64,000 nt of DNA, taken from Chloroflexota bacterium. Lineage in GTDB: Bacteria; Chloroflexota; Anaerolineae; Aggregatilineales; Phototrophicaceae. A program made the position numbers and the translations under genes. The stretch is from positions 1-64,000 of the forward strand of contig JAPOXG010000112.1 in the NCBI GenBank assembly GCA_026707225.1, in the 5' to 3' direction. This document shows, in pieces, positions 47,679 to 56,518 of this stretch. The first letter of the stretch is position 1. Every line of letters begins with the position of its first letter. A model generated the notes under the pieces. The model saw only the letters and a program-made list of their open reading frames with translations. It did no database searches and was not told where the DNA came from.

Positions 47679-49418
47679 TCAGCTTCCCTCGCCTTCCATT
47701 CGCACCAGTTCACGCCTTAATGTTTTGCCGACAGCAGTCTTGGGAAGCTCTTCAATAAAGGCAATCCGCCGCGGAATCTCATACGGCGCCAGCTTGTCAC
47801 CCAGAAACTCGATGACTTCATCAGCGTCCAGACTCGCGCCGGGCTTGACTGCGATCCAGGCTTTCAGCGCCTCCTGACCCGCTCTCTCCGGATGAGGAAT
47901 CGCCGCCACCCCAACTTCCAATACCGCCGCGTGTGAAGCGATAGCGTTTTCGACCGTGGTCGGGTATACGTTGTACCCGCCAATCAGCGCCATGTCCTTC
48001 TTGCGATCGACGATGTAGAAATAGCCATCTTCGTCCATGCGCGCGATATCGCCCGTATAGAGCCAGCGCTTGCCGTCCTTCTCTCGCAGCGCTTCCTGTG
48101 TTTCCTCCAACATGCCATGATAACCTGCCATGACATTCGGTCCCGCCATCAACAGCTCGCCAATTTCGCCAACAGGCACATCGGTTTCACCGTCCTCCAG
48201 GCTGACGATTCGCATATCCATCTCAGGCAGCGGCAAGCCGATCGAGCCGGGACGATTCTCCTTGAAGATCGGATTGACGTGAGTGGCCGTCGGCGCCTCA
48301 CTCATACCAAAGCCTTCGCGCACCGAGCCGCCAGACAGGCGCTCGAATTCCGTCTTTGTCGCTTCCGGCAATGGCGCCGATCCGCTCAAACAAAGGTGCA
48401 AGGAACTCAAGTCGATTTCGCCGCTTTGCACTTTCGGATGATTGTTGATGGCGTTATACAGCGCCGGAACACCAGGAAACAGCGTCGTGCGGAAGGTCTC
48501 AATATTTCCCAAGACATCGTCGATATCACGCGGATTGGGCACGAGCACCACTTTACATCCGCGGTAGACACTGGTGCTGACCACGACGACCAGACCATAA
48601 ACATGGAAAAATGGTATCGCCCCTAGAAAGATCTCATCTTCAACCGGCGTATCAAAAAGGTCGAGGAAGCCCTCGGTCTGCATCATATTCGCCACCAATG
48701 CCCGGTGCTTTGACATCGCGGCTTTGGCAACGCCGGTTGTCCCGCCGGTGTATTGGAAGATCGCCAGATCATCAGGCTGCACTTGTACGTTCGCTTGCTG
48801 GCCATCGTACTTGCCAAGCAGGTCCTGAAACCAGTGATCGCCAGCCTCGACGTCCTCCAGGTAATGCCCTTCTTTCTTCTCTTTTGCGATCGTGAAAAGA
48901 AACTTCGCCAAGGGCGGCAGGTATTCCTTGATATTGGCGACGATCACGGTTTTGACTTTGCTCCTGGGCTGGACCTGCTTGACCAAGCCGTAGAAGAGTG
49001 TCATCGTCAGCACAAATTCGGCGTCACAATCGTTAATCTGATGCGCCATTCTTTCCGCGGGATATGTTGGGTTGGTCGCCGCGACCACCCCGCCCGCCTT
49101 CAATATTGAGTAGAAGCTAATCACAAAGGCGACCGAATTCGGCATGACGATGGCGACGCGGTCACTCTTTTGCAGACCCAAATCGACAAGCGCGGCCGCC
49201 AGCGCATCCGACGCCCGGTCTAGCTCTTCGTAAGTGATCGACCGGCTGACGCGCCCCACCAAGGGCAGGTTTGCCGGCGTTATCAAGGCCGTATTGTGCG
49301 GTATGCGAACGCGCGTATCTTTCAAGAATTGATGCAGCGGCGCCTCCGGAATATCAACCGAGGCCGAGATACCGACATCGTAATTACTGATCCAGGGCCT
49401 TTCGGCATAAGTCACCAT
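47679..49418 (-). CDS. fadD: Long-chain fatty-acid-CoA ligase (FadD type)
   Basis: 579 aa ANL-family enzyme that activates fatty acids for beta-oxidation or lipid synthesis. Landmarks are YTGGTTGVAKAAM (P-loop-like, in the YTGG form seen in FadD), GFGMSEAPTATHVNP, WLYTGDIARMDEDGYF, the fatty-acid-CoA signature DRKKDMALIGGYNVYP, and the catalytic Lys in PKTAVGKTLRR. The start ATG 49418 has GGGGGAG 5 nt upstream. About 275 bp separate it from the thioesterase gene on the same strand. A second ligase lies in the hydrolase fusion at 36549-39050. Confidence 0.92.
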   Translation of the reverse strand: MVTYAERPWISNYDVGISASVDIPEAPLHQFLKDTRVRIPHNTALITPANLPLVGRVSRSITYEELDRASDALAAALVDLGLQKSDRVAIVMPNSVAFVISFYSILKAGGVVAATNPTYPAERMAHQINDCDAEFVLTMTLFYGLVKQVQPRSKVKTVIVANIKEYLPPLAKFLFTIAKEKKEGHYLEDVEAGDHWFQDLLGKYDGQQANVQVQPDDLAIFQYTGGTTGVAKAAMSKHRALVANMMQTEGFLDLFDTPVEDEIFLGAIPFFHVYGLVVVVSTSVYRGCKVVLVPNPRDIDDVLGNIETFRTTLFPGVPALYNAINNHPKVQSGEIDLSSLHLCLSGSAPLPEATKTEFERLSGGSVREGFGMSEAPTATHVNPIFKENRPGSIGLPLPEMDMRIVSLEDGETDVPVGEIGELLMAGPNVMAGYHGMLEETQEALREKDGKRWLYTGDIARMDEDGYFYIVDRKKDMALIGGYNVYPTTVENAIASHAAVLEVGVAAIPHPERAGQEALKAWIAVKPGASLDADEVIEFLGDKLAPYEIPRRIAFIEELPKTAVGKTLRRELVRMEGEGS

Positions 49419-49694
49419 TTGCACTCCCCCGCGCTCGACGCTTATGTAACAGGTGAAAATTGTAACCTACTTCTTAGACAGTTCAAAACATTGTGGCTTC
49501 CTTGCGATACAAATGCACGTGAAATAAAGCACTCGCTTGGTCTCATCTGGCCTCAGTCAACTGCCGCGCAGCCCCTTGCATTTTCATAGGCATGCAGAGG
49601 ATAGCGAAACTGCTAAGTCGATACGCTAATGATAACAGAATGGATAGGGGCAGACTATACGGCGAGTAATTGCCCCTGCGACGCGGTGGCGCCG

Positions 49695-50120
49695 TTACGT
49701 TTCGCCAGCCTGTGGATAAAGCCAGTTCATCCAGTCATTTGGAACCCGCGTGATTTCGCCAGACGCGTTCAAACAGATCAGCTTGAGAGTAGCCTCAAAC
49801 AGGATTGCATGTGTCTCCGCCTCAACAATTTCGCAGCCGAAACTTATCGTGCGGCTCCTGACGTCTTCAATCCAGGTCTTTACCGTGACACGTTGATCAT
49901 AACGCGCGGCCCGTCTGTACTTCGCCTTGAGATCTCCCGCCGCCAAGAAATAGCCGGACTGTTCAATATCGGCGTAACTCCAGCCATGATCGCGAATATA
50001 GGCGCTGCGTCCCTCTTCAAACCACACAAGGTACATGGAGTGATGCACGACGCCCATGCTGTCCGTTTCCGCATAACGCACGCGGAAAGTTGTCTCGCAG
50101 ATGAATCGATCCTTAGGCAT
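49695..50120 (-). CDS. Hotdog-fold acyl-CoA thioesterase (YbgC/FadM-like)
   Basis: 141 aa 4HBT-family protein. The active-site region RYAETDSMGVVHHSMYLVWF carries the catalytic Asp (YAETD) and the long helix that follows. The length is normal. Such enzymes release free acids from acyl-CoA. It is upstream of the FadD-type ligase on the same strand, so they may tune one acyl-CoA pool, although the 275-bp gap argues against a tight operon. Confidence 0.88.
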   Translation of the reverse strand: MPKDRFICETTFRVRYAETDSMGVVHHSMYLVWFEEGRSAYIRDHGWSYADIEQSGYFLAAGDLKAKYRRAARYDQRVTVKTWIEDVRSRTISFGCEIVEAETHAILFEATLKLICLNASGEITRVPNDWMNWLYPQAGET

Positions 50121-50245
50121 TTCGCCATTTTCCTGTACAGCGACGATGCCAGTAGTCTAATGCCGGAATTGTGCGGGACACAAGCATTGAAACCTGACGC
50201 AAATGTGCAAGACTTTATGCGGCGTCCACAGACAAAGGGCTGACA

Positions 50246-52042
50246 ATGTCACGACTTCGAATGCTTCTGATTTTCGCGCTTTTCGCCGGCTTGTTTGCGC
50301 TCGCGGCTACAGCGCAGGACGGCGCCGACCCCTATGCCGAGCTGCCGCAGTCGCGCGCCGCCGACGGCGGTTTCGTGCTCGGCAATCCCGCGGCCGGAGT
50401 CAAACTGATTGAATTCTCCGACTTTCTCTGCACCAGTTGCCAAAACTACGAGCCTGTCATTAGGCGCTTCATTCAGGATTATGTGCAAACCGGGCAAGCC
50501 CAGATGGAATATCGCATCTATCCGGTGATTGATCCCGCCCTCTCAGTGCGCAGCGCCAGCCTGGTGGAATGCGCGGATACGCTTCAGCCGGGCCAGTTTT
50601 GGCGGGCGCGCGATGTGATGTTTGAGCTGATTTCGACGCGTGGATTCACCGATCATACGGTCGCCGCCTTCGCTGACGAATTGCGACTTGATCACGCTCA
50701 ACTGACGGAGTGCGCGGCGAGCGCGGGCCAGCATGCGATTGACGCAAGTTACGGCTTGTCCTTGGGCGCTGGCGCGGCGCCGTCTCTTTTCGTGCAATAT
50801 GGGGACGCAGCTCCTATACCCATCGCCTTGGCGTTGCCGGAGCACCACGACGCGCTGGTGAACGCAATTCGCCCGCGGTCGACCGCTCCGGTGTTGATCG
50901 AACGTGGGCGCTACGCCGGGCTTCAGACTTTTCGGCGAGCCGATGGCGGCTTCGTACTCGGCGAGACGGCGGCGCCCATTACCATCGTCGCCTTTGAAGA
51001 TTTCCTCTGTCCGCACTGCCAGAATTATCAGGCGAACGTCGATACCTTCGTCGAAGAGTATGTACGAACGGGTCAAGCCCAATTTGAGTTTCGCTTCTAC
51101 CCCTTGGTGAATCCGCAATATTCGACGACATTCGCCAAGGCCGCTGAATGCGTGGCGGCGCAGGATCTGTCTCGCTTCTGGGACGCCCATGATCTGCTCT
51201 TCGAGTTTGCGCGGCGCGGCGCCCTGGATGACGTGACCGCTAGCAGCGCCGGTCTGCTCAATCTAAACGCGGACGCGCTGGCTGAGTGTGTTGATCGCTC
51301 CATCCAATTCCTGATTGACACGCAGCTTGCCCAGTCCGCCTTCGTCTCCGGTACGCCCGCTGTCCGCGCCCGCAGAGATGGCGGAGATCCGCAGCTTATC
51401 TTCTTCGGTGAACAGCCGATCGATCGCGGCGCGCCCACCATATTTCAACTGCGCGCGCTGATGGAAGGCTCGGGTGAAGTCACCATCGGTCGACCCCAGC
51501 CAACGCTGCTCAATGACCGCTACTTGGCCGATACAAGCCTGATTTCGGGAGATCCCTGCGCGCCGCCCTGCTGGCAGAACATCGTCCCGGGCGAAACATC
51601 GCTTGCTGACGCCCTGAGAATTGTGAGTGCCTTGGACACAGTTACGGTGCTGCAGGAAACTGAGCAGGCTTTTCAATTTGGTCGCCCGGATGCGCCTGCC
51701 TGCTGTCAAGTGTCCGCTGACGAAACGCTAACCGTTGACGCCATCATCCTTCAGTTCGCGCCAGAAATGACCATGGGCGAGGCTTTGGCCAAGCACGGCG
51801 AACCGCTGTTTTTCCGCGGCCAACCATACAGGGATGGCGAAGCGATTCTCTGGTTCTACTATCCGGAGCTCTTCACGATGATTCAAGCCGTCGTGCCGGG
51901 TGTGGAAGCGTCGCTGCAAGCCAGCTCGCCGCTGGTCGCCGCCTATTATTTGAGGGAGCGGGATATGTCCGATGCGTTAGCTGCCGGTATGTTTTCTCAG
52001 TGGCAGGGTTACGCGTCGTATCAGGCATACGCAACTGGCTGA
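50246..52042 (+). CDS. Secreted protein with two DsbA-like thioredoxin domains
   Basis: 598 aa. A Sec signal peptide (MSRLRMLLIFALFAGLFALA, cleavage near ATAQ-D) leads to two similar DsbA-like domains. Domain 1 (about 35-210) has FSDFLCTSCQNYEP and domain 2 (about 230-415) has FEDFLCPHCQNYQA, so active sites are CTSC and CPHC. Both are followed by the same IRRF/VDTF-(Q/E)(D/E)YV(Q/R)TGQAQ spacing, which shows internal duplication. The C-terminal part (about 425-598) has extra cysteines (CAPPCWQNI, ACCQ) and no known fold. Probably a thiol oxidoreductase outside the membrane. AAGGG precedes the start. Confidence 0.85.
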   Translation: MSRLRMLLIFALFAGLFALAATAQDGADPYAELPQSRAADGGFVLGNPAAGVKLIEFSDFLCTSCQNYEPVIRRFIQDYVQTGQAQMEYRIYPVIDPALSVRSASLVECADTLQPGQFWRARDVMFELISTRGFTDHTVAAFADELRLDHAQLTECAASAGQHAIDASYGLSLGAGAAPSLFVQYGDAAPIPIALALPEHHDALVNAIRPRSTAPVLIERGRYAGLQTFRRADGGFVLGETAAPITIVAFEDFLCPHCQNYQANVDTFVEEYVRTGQAQFEFRFYPLVNPQYSTTFAKAAECVAAQDLSRFWDAHDLLFEFARRGALDDVTASSAGLLNLNADALAECVDRSIQFLIDTQLAQSAFVSGTPAVRARRDGGDPQLIFFGEQPIDRGAPTIFQLRALMEGSGEVTIGRPQPTLLNDRYLADTSLISGDPCAPPCWQNIVPGETSLADALRIVSALDTVTVLQETEQAFQFGRPDAPACCQVSADETLTVDAIILQFAPEMTMGEALAKHGEPLFFRGQPYRDGEAILWFYYPELFTMIQAVVPGVEASLQASSPLVAAYYLRERDMSDALAAGMFSQWQGYASYQAYATG

Positions 52043-52066
52043 GGCGCTGGCTGTTTAACGGACTTG

Positions 52067-52354
52067 TCAGCGAGGTTGATGGCGTTCCCGCAGCCGCCGC
52101 TTCAAGTCATCAAGCGAAATATCTAATTCGGCCATGAGCACCAGCGTGTGGTAAAACATATCCGCTAGTTCGTCCAGTTGCTCGTCACGGTTCTCGCGCA
52201 AGGCGGCGATCACTACCTCGACCGCTTCTTCACCGACTTTCTGCGTGATCTTTTCCCGCCCTTCATCAAATAGCCGGCTGGTGTAACTGCCCGGGACCGG
52301 ATTGCGCCGCCGATCGGCGATGATGATTTCCAATTGCTCCAGCATATCGTCCAC
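52067..52354 (-). CDS. hisE: Phosphoribosyl-ATP pyrophosphatase
   Basis: 95 aa, from GTG 52354 with AGGAG 6 nt upstream; the frame is open further upstream over hisI. MazG-like all-alpha enzyme, second step of histidine synthesis. Landmarks are GSYTSRLF and KVGEEAVEVVIAAL, then DELADMFYHTLVLM. It is separate from hisI, unlike the fused HisIE of enterobacteria. Last gene of the his block. Confidence 0.93.
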   Translation of the reverse strand: MDDMLEQLEIIIADRRRNPVPGSYTSRLFDEGREKITQKVGEEAVEVVIAALRENRDEQLDELADMFYHTLVLMAELDISLDDLKRRLRERHQPR

Positions 52355-52367
52355 GATTGACTCCTGG

Positions 52368-52727
52368 TTAGTATCGCTTGGGCTCCGCGATGAATTCATC
52401 CAAGTCGCGAAAGAAGCAACTGCGCGCGTTGGTGTGGCAGGTCGGTCCAGACGGATCGACAAGAAGCAGCAGCGCGTCGGCGTCGCAGTCGATCCGAATC
52501 TCCTTGAGCGCGAGGATGTTGCCCGAGGTTTCGCCTTTGCGCCATAGCTCAGCCCGACGGCGGCTCCAGAACACCGCCTGCCCCAGCTCCAGCGACCGCT
52601 TCAGCGAGTCTGCGTTCATGAAAGCCAGCATCAGCACTTCGCCAGTTTGCGCGTCTTGCGCAATGGCCGGAATCAATCCACCCTCGTTCCAGTTGATTTC
52701 TGCCAGCCGCGCGTCTTCAAGCGTCAT
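52368..52727 (-). CDS. hisI: Phosphoribosyl-AMP cyclohydrolase
   Basis: 119 aa zinc enzyme for the third histidine step. Landmarks are [37 protein letters not shown], the metal site [11 protein letters not shown] and HTNARSCFF. The first 11 nt overlap the end of hisF, and hisE follows after 13 nt. Confidence 0.95.
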   Translation of the reverse strand: MTLEDARLAEINWNEGGLIPAIAQDAQTGEVLMLAFMNADSLKRSLELGQAVFWSRRRAELWRKGETSGNILALKEIRIDCDADALLLLVDPSGPTCHTNARSCFFRDLDEFIAEPKRY

Positions 52728-53499
52728 TCAGATTCTCCCATCCAGTCAAACGTATCGGCAGGTCCCGCGCATGCAGATAGCGCTTGAGATCGCCGACGCG
52801 CAATTCGTTGAAGTGAAAAAGGCTCGCGGCCAGCGCGGCGTCGGCGCGGCCTTCCTGCAGCGCCTCGCGAAAATGGTCTTCGTTGCCAGCGCCGCCTGAC
52901 GCGATTACCGGAATCGAAACCGCCTCGGCCACCGCCTGCGTCATCTCAATATCATAGCCGGACTTGGTGCCGTCTTTGTCCATGCTCGTCAGCAGAATCT
53001 CGCCAGCGCCGCGCTCCTCCGCCTCTTTCGCCCAAGACACCGCCTCTTTGTCGGTGGGAATTCGCCCGCCATTGATATGCACCACCCACTTGTTATCAAC
53101 CCGGCGCGGATCAATCGCCACAACTATGCACTGGCTGCCGAAACCCCATGCGCCAGCTGAAATCAGTTCAGGATCGCGCACCGCCGCGCTATTGATTGAG
53201 ACCTTGTCCGCGCCCGCCAGCAAGGTGTCGCGGATGTCGTCAATCGTGCGGATGCCGCCACCCACGCAATAGGGAATGAAGATGCTATCCGCCACCCGCC
53301 GCACCATTTCCAGCATCGTCGCCCGCGCTTCATGCGACGCGGTGATATCAAGAAACACCAACTCGTCGGCGCCTTCGCGGTCGTAAATCATCGCTTGCTC
53401 AACCGGGTCGCCGGCGTCGCGCAGATTGACAAAATTCACGCCCTTTACCACCCGGCCATCCTTGACATCCAAGCAGGGGATTATCCGTTTCGCCAACAT
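52717..53499 (-). CDS. hisF: Imidazole glycerol phosphate synthase cyclase subunit
   Basis: 260 aa (beta/alpha)8 barrel. With HisH it turns PRFAR into IGP and AICAR. It begins [20 protein letters not shown], the standard HisF N-terminus with catalytic Asp11, and later has [23 protein letters not shown] with the second catalytic Asp, and [15 protein letters not shown] 53499 is 2 nt after the hisA stop. Confidence 0.96.
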   Translation of the reverse strand: MLAKRIIPCLDVKDGRVVKGVNFVNLRDAGDPVEQAMIYDREGADELVFLDITASHEARATMLEMVRRVADSIFIPYCVGGGIRTIDDIRDTLLAGADKVSINSAAVRDPELISAGAWGFGSQCIVVAIDPRRVDNKWVVHINGGRIPTDKEAVSWAKEAEERGAGEILLTSMDKDGTKSGYDIEMTQAVAEAVSIPVIASGGAGNEDHFREALQEGRADAALAASLFHFNELRVGDLKRYLHARDLPIRLTGWENLNDA

Positions 53500-53501
53500 G
53501 C

Positions 53502-54224
53502 TTAGTCGCACCTCGCCGCGCTTAGCGCATCCGTCAGGGTGAATCGCTTCTTATACAGCGCCATGCCGATGATAACACCGGCGACCATGCCACTCCGCGA
53601 CAGCTGCTCGATCTCTACTAATCGGCTGATGCCGCCAGAGGCAATCACCTGTAGACCGGTGGCGCGCGCCAGCGCAACCGTGTCTTCGATATTCGCCCCA
53701 ACCAGGCCGCCGTCGCGCCTGACATCCGTATAGAGCGCGTGTCTCGCCCCATGTCCATAGAGCAGCGCGCCCAATTCAATGGGGGTATACGCGGAGGACT
53801 CGGTCCAGCCGTGAGAGACGACCTTGCCATCTTTGGCGTCCAAAGCCACGCAGATCGCGTCTTTTCCAAAGAGCGCCACTGCCTCCTCCACGCGCGCCGG
53901 TTCGCGCACAGCCAGCGTGCCAATGACCAGGCGGCTGGCGCCGGTATCCCAAGCCTGCCTGAGCGCGGCCAGTTCACGCAATCCCCCAGTGTATTGCACG
54001 CTGACGTCCAGTTTGGCCACCTTCTCCAGAACGCTCAGATTTTTACTTTCGCCCTCGAAGGCGCCGTCCAGATTCACCATGTGCAGCCAGGTCGCGCCCT
54101 GATCAATCCATGATTGGGCAGTCGCGACCGGATCGTCGCTGAACAGCGTCTGCTGATTGGGATCGCCCTCGCGCAGGCGAACGACCTTGCCGCCACGCAG
54201 GTCAATAGCGGGGTAGACGATCAT
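53502..54224 (-). CDS. hisA: ProFAR isomerase
   Basis: 240 aa (beta/alpha)8 barrel that opens the ribose of ProFAR. Landmarks are [16 protein letters not shown] with the catalytic Asp8, [23 protein letters not shown] with the second Asp, and [11 protein letters not shown] strong SD (AGGAGG, 5 nt upstream) precedes ATG 54224. hisH ends 9 nt upstream. Confidence 0.96.
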   Translation of the reverse strand: MIVYPAIDLRGGKVVRLREGDPNQQTLFSDDPVATAQSWIDQGATWLHMVNLDGAFEGESKNLSVLEKVAKLDVSVQYTGGLRELAALRQAWDTGASRLVIGTLAVREPARVEEAVALFGKDAICVALDAKDGKVVSHGWTESSAYTPIELGALLYGHGARHALYTDVRRDGGLVGANIEDTVALARATGLQVIASGGISRLVEIEQLSRSGMVAGVIIGMALYKKRFTLTDALSAARCD

Positions 54225-54233
54225 CGAATCCTC

Positions 54234-54842
54234 CTAAATCCGCAAGAAATTCGCCAGGATCCGCAGACCCGTTTTCTGGCTTTTCTCAGGATGAAATTGC
54301 ACGCCGAATATATTCCCCCGCTGCACGAAGGCGGCAAATTCAACGCCATAGTCCACGGACGCCACCACCGTATCGCTGTCGGCCGGCGCGCAATAATAGC
54401 TATGAACAAAATAGACGTAATTTTCCTCGCCCAAGCCCTTCAGTAGCGCGGACTCTCGCCGGAATTTCAACTGATTCCAGCCCATGTGCGGCACCTTGCG
54501 ATCGTCGAAGCGCGGGAAGCGAATCACGCGTCCGCGGAGAATGCCCAAACCGGCGTGCTCGCCCAATTCTTCGCCGACATCAAATAGCATTTGCATCCCG
54601 ACGCAAATGCCCAGATAAGGTATGCCAGCCGCCAGCGCCTCCTTGAGCGGCGCGACCAGCTCTTGCTTATGCATCTGCGCCATGCATGCGCCGAACGCGC
54701 CAACGCCGGGCAGGATGATCTTCTCCGCCCCGGCCAACTGCTCGGGCCGCTGAACCACCTGCATTTCTGTTGCGTTAAGATGCTTAAGGGCATGAATGAC
54801 GCTGCGCAGATTTCCCGCGCCATAATCGATGACCGCCAGCAT
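54234..54842 (-). CDS. hisH: Imidazole glycerol phosphate synthase glutamine amidotransferase subunit
   Basis: 202 aa class I amidotransferase that supplies ammonia to HisF. The nucleophile Cys lies in LGICVGMQMLF, and the His/Glu pair in VQFHPEKSQ. ATG 54842 is chosen for GAGGGAG 5 nt upstream. It is the first structural gene after the his leader peptide and attenuator. hisG, hisD, hisC and hisB are not in the window. Confidence 0.95.
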   Translation of the reverse strand: MLAVIDYGAGNLRSVIHALKHLNATEMQVVQRPEQLAGAEKIILPGVGAFGACMAQMHKQELVAPLKEALAAGIPYLGICVGMQMLFDVGEELGEHAGLGILRGRVIRFPRFDDRKVPHMGWNQLKFRRESALLKGLGEENYVYFVHSYYCAPADSDTVVASVDYGVEFAAFVQRGNIFGVQFHPEKSQKTGLRILANFLRI

Positions 54843-54858
54843 AGGCGCTCCCTCGCAC

Positions 54859-54884
54859 AAAAAAGCCCCGCGAATCAGCGAGGC
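54859..54884 (-). terminator. Attenuator terminator of the his operon
   Basis: Minus strand GCCTCGC (54884-54878), 6-nt loop, GCGGGGC (54871-54865), then six T. The left arm GCCTCGC is also perfectly complementary to GCGAGGC (54931-54925), which lies inside the leader peptide frame, so an antiterminator helix can form instead. The hisH start is 17 nt downstream. Confidence 0.9.
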
Positions 54885-54913
54885 AAGTCTTACAGAATTG
54901 GCGACGTGTAGAG

Positions 54914-54979
54914 CTAGACGCCACGCCTCGCGTTGACTAGAGCGTTACGATGGTGATGGCGCAAGCGTTCAAATCTCAT
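54914..54979 (-). CDS. Histidine operon leader peptide
   Basis: 21 codons from ATG 54979, containing RLRHHHR with three consecutive His codons (8-10) and ending at TAG. The SD-like GAGAG lies 6 nt upstream. A ribosome stalled on the His codons would leave GCGAGGC (codons 17-19) free to pair with the terminator's left arm, allowing read-through. A ribosome reaching the stop codon would cover it and allow termination. Only three His codons are present, against seven in E. coli hisL. Confidence 0.85.
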   Translation of the reverse strand: MRFERLRHHHRNALVNARRGV

Positions 54980-55007
54980 GACAAACTCTCTCTTCACGTC
55001 GAAACGA

Positions 55008-55036
55008 AGTATAGGCGGGTTTTAGAAGGCTGTCAA
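55008..55036 (-). promoter_or_regulatory. Promoter of the his operon
   Basis: Minus strand TTGACA (55036-55031), 17-bp spacer, TATACT (55013-55008). Nearly perfect consensus; transcription would start near 55001, about 22 nt before the leader peptide. Confidence 0.85.
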
Positions 55037-55209
55037 CAAGAAATTGCCTGCGCGAACGGGAGCGGCGTCACATTCCGACTACAAGCTAGCTACACGAATT
55101 TCACAGTAAAACGATGTGTCCTATGCGTGTTCAGTAGCAAATAATCGATCCAGCCTCCGCAAACAGGATCCTATCCGCGACCTTGCCGCCTCTCCTAATC
55201 GCGCCATGA

Positions 55210-55238
55210 TTGAAGCGGACTGCGGTAAATGTTATAAT
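55210..55238 (+). promoter_or_regulatory. Promoter of the coiled-coil gene and selB
   Basis: TTGAAG (55210-55215), 17-bp spacer, perfect TATAAT (55233-55238), 53 nt before ATG 55291. Confidence 0.75.
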
Positions 55239-55290
55239 CGCCTTAATCCGTAATCTTTGCCACCGAGCTGTGGCAATCGGGGACGAAGCC

Positions 55291-56514
55291 ATGGAGATCA
55301 ATCAAATCGCCAGCATGATTGAATGGCTGGATGAAGAACGCCGGCGCGACAAGGCGCTGATCGCGACATTGGAAGAACGCGTGGCTCATCAGTCGGACTC
55401 CGTTGACACCATGCAGCGCCGCGTCAACACAATGGAATCGGATCAGGCTCTGATTAAGCAAGAATCCCTCCCGGCGAAGAAGGAACATGACATTATCGAG
55501 CAGCTGCGCCAAGATATGGAGCAGTTGCTGGAAAACGCCGAGGCGCGCCGCCTCACTGCCGAGCGCGAAGCCGAGCGCCGCCTTGAGTTGCAGCGAGAAA
55601 ACATCCAGCGGGCGGTGGCCGAGTTGAGCGAAAAGGCGGACCGGTTGGAAAGGCAGCTCGCCAATATCAGCGACATTCAAACCGAAGGCGACCGCCTAAC
55701 CAACGCCATGCGCCTGCTCAACCAGGAAGTCGACGATCTGACCAAAAAGCTGGAGGGACCGGATCGACGCCTCGCCTTCCTTGAAGAACAGCGCCGCACC
55801 GATGCCAGGCGGCTGGCTGAATTAGAATCTGAATTGCCCGACTACAAAAAATCGGTGGACAGCCTGCAGCCCAAACTGACGCTGCTGGAAGATCTGGCCG
55901 TCCGCAATGAACGCCGCATTCAGGACTTCAACAATGTGGACCGCGAACGCCGCGACCAGATTCAGCAATTCATCGACCAGCAGCAATTGCTCGTGCAGCA
56001 GCGCGACCAGCAACTGGCTGATCTCACAAAACGATTCGGCGTTCATGATGAAGAGCTCCAGAAAAACATTGAGCGATTCGAAGTCTGGGCGCAAGCCTAC
56101 CGTGAGATGAAACGAATCGTTGACGATTTCAATCGAATCGGCGACCGTCTCGAACGGCGTATCAGCGAAACCTCCGAGATGCAGCGCCTGAGCGAAGAGC
56201 GATTCCGCGAAGAATGGAACGACTGGCGCGATGAAGACCAGAAGCGCTGGAAGCAATTGACGCTGTCGAGCGACGAGGTCTGGCGCAATCACGACCGCGA
56301 ATTCGCCAATTTCATCAGACGCATTGATGATCTCGAGGGCGCGATTCCCGGTCTGCGCAACAATATTGAGCGGCTTTGGCATCTCGAGCGCGCCCGCGCC
56401 GAGCTCTATCGCGAACGCTATCAAGCTATGCTGCACGAATTCGATGTGAGCGATGCGGCTGACGGGGCTGGCGCAAACATTCGCGTCAATATGGATCGCT
56501 TCGGCAACCCCTAA
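55291..56514 (+). CDS. Long coiled-coil protein of unknown function
   Basis: 407 aa from ATG 55291, with GGGGA 7 nt upstream; the frame extends to 55210 but over the promoter. Almost the whole chain is charged heptad sequence rich in Glu, Arg, Gln and Leu, with no signal peptide or membrane helix. It resembles tropomyosin- or SMC-hinge-like rods without ATPase heads. It ends 4 nt before selB, so it is co-transcribed with it. The link to selenocysteine insertion is unclear and may be incidental. Confidence 0.75.
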   Translation: MEINQIASMIEWLDEERRRDKALIATLEERVAHQSDSVDTMQRRVNTMESDQALIKQESLPAKKEHDIIEQLRQDMEQLLENAEARRLTAEREAERRLELQRENIQRAVAELSEKADRLERQLANISDIQTEGDRLTNAMRLLNQEVDDLTKKLEGPDRRLAFLEEQRRTDARRLAELESELPDYKKSVDSLQPKLTLLEDLAVRNERRIQDFNNVDRERRDQIQQFIDQQQLLVQQRDQQLADLTKRFGVHDEELQKNIERFEVWAQAYREMKRIVDDFNRIGDRLERRISETSEMQRLSEERFREEWNDWRDEDQKRWKQLTLSSDEVWRNHDREFANFIRRIDDLEGAIPGLRNNIERLWHLERARAELYRERYQAMLHEFDVSDAADGAGANIRVNMDRFGNP

Positions 56515-56518
56515 TTCC

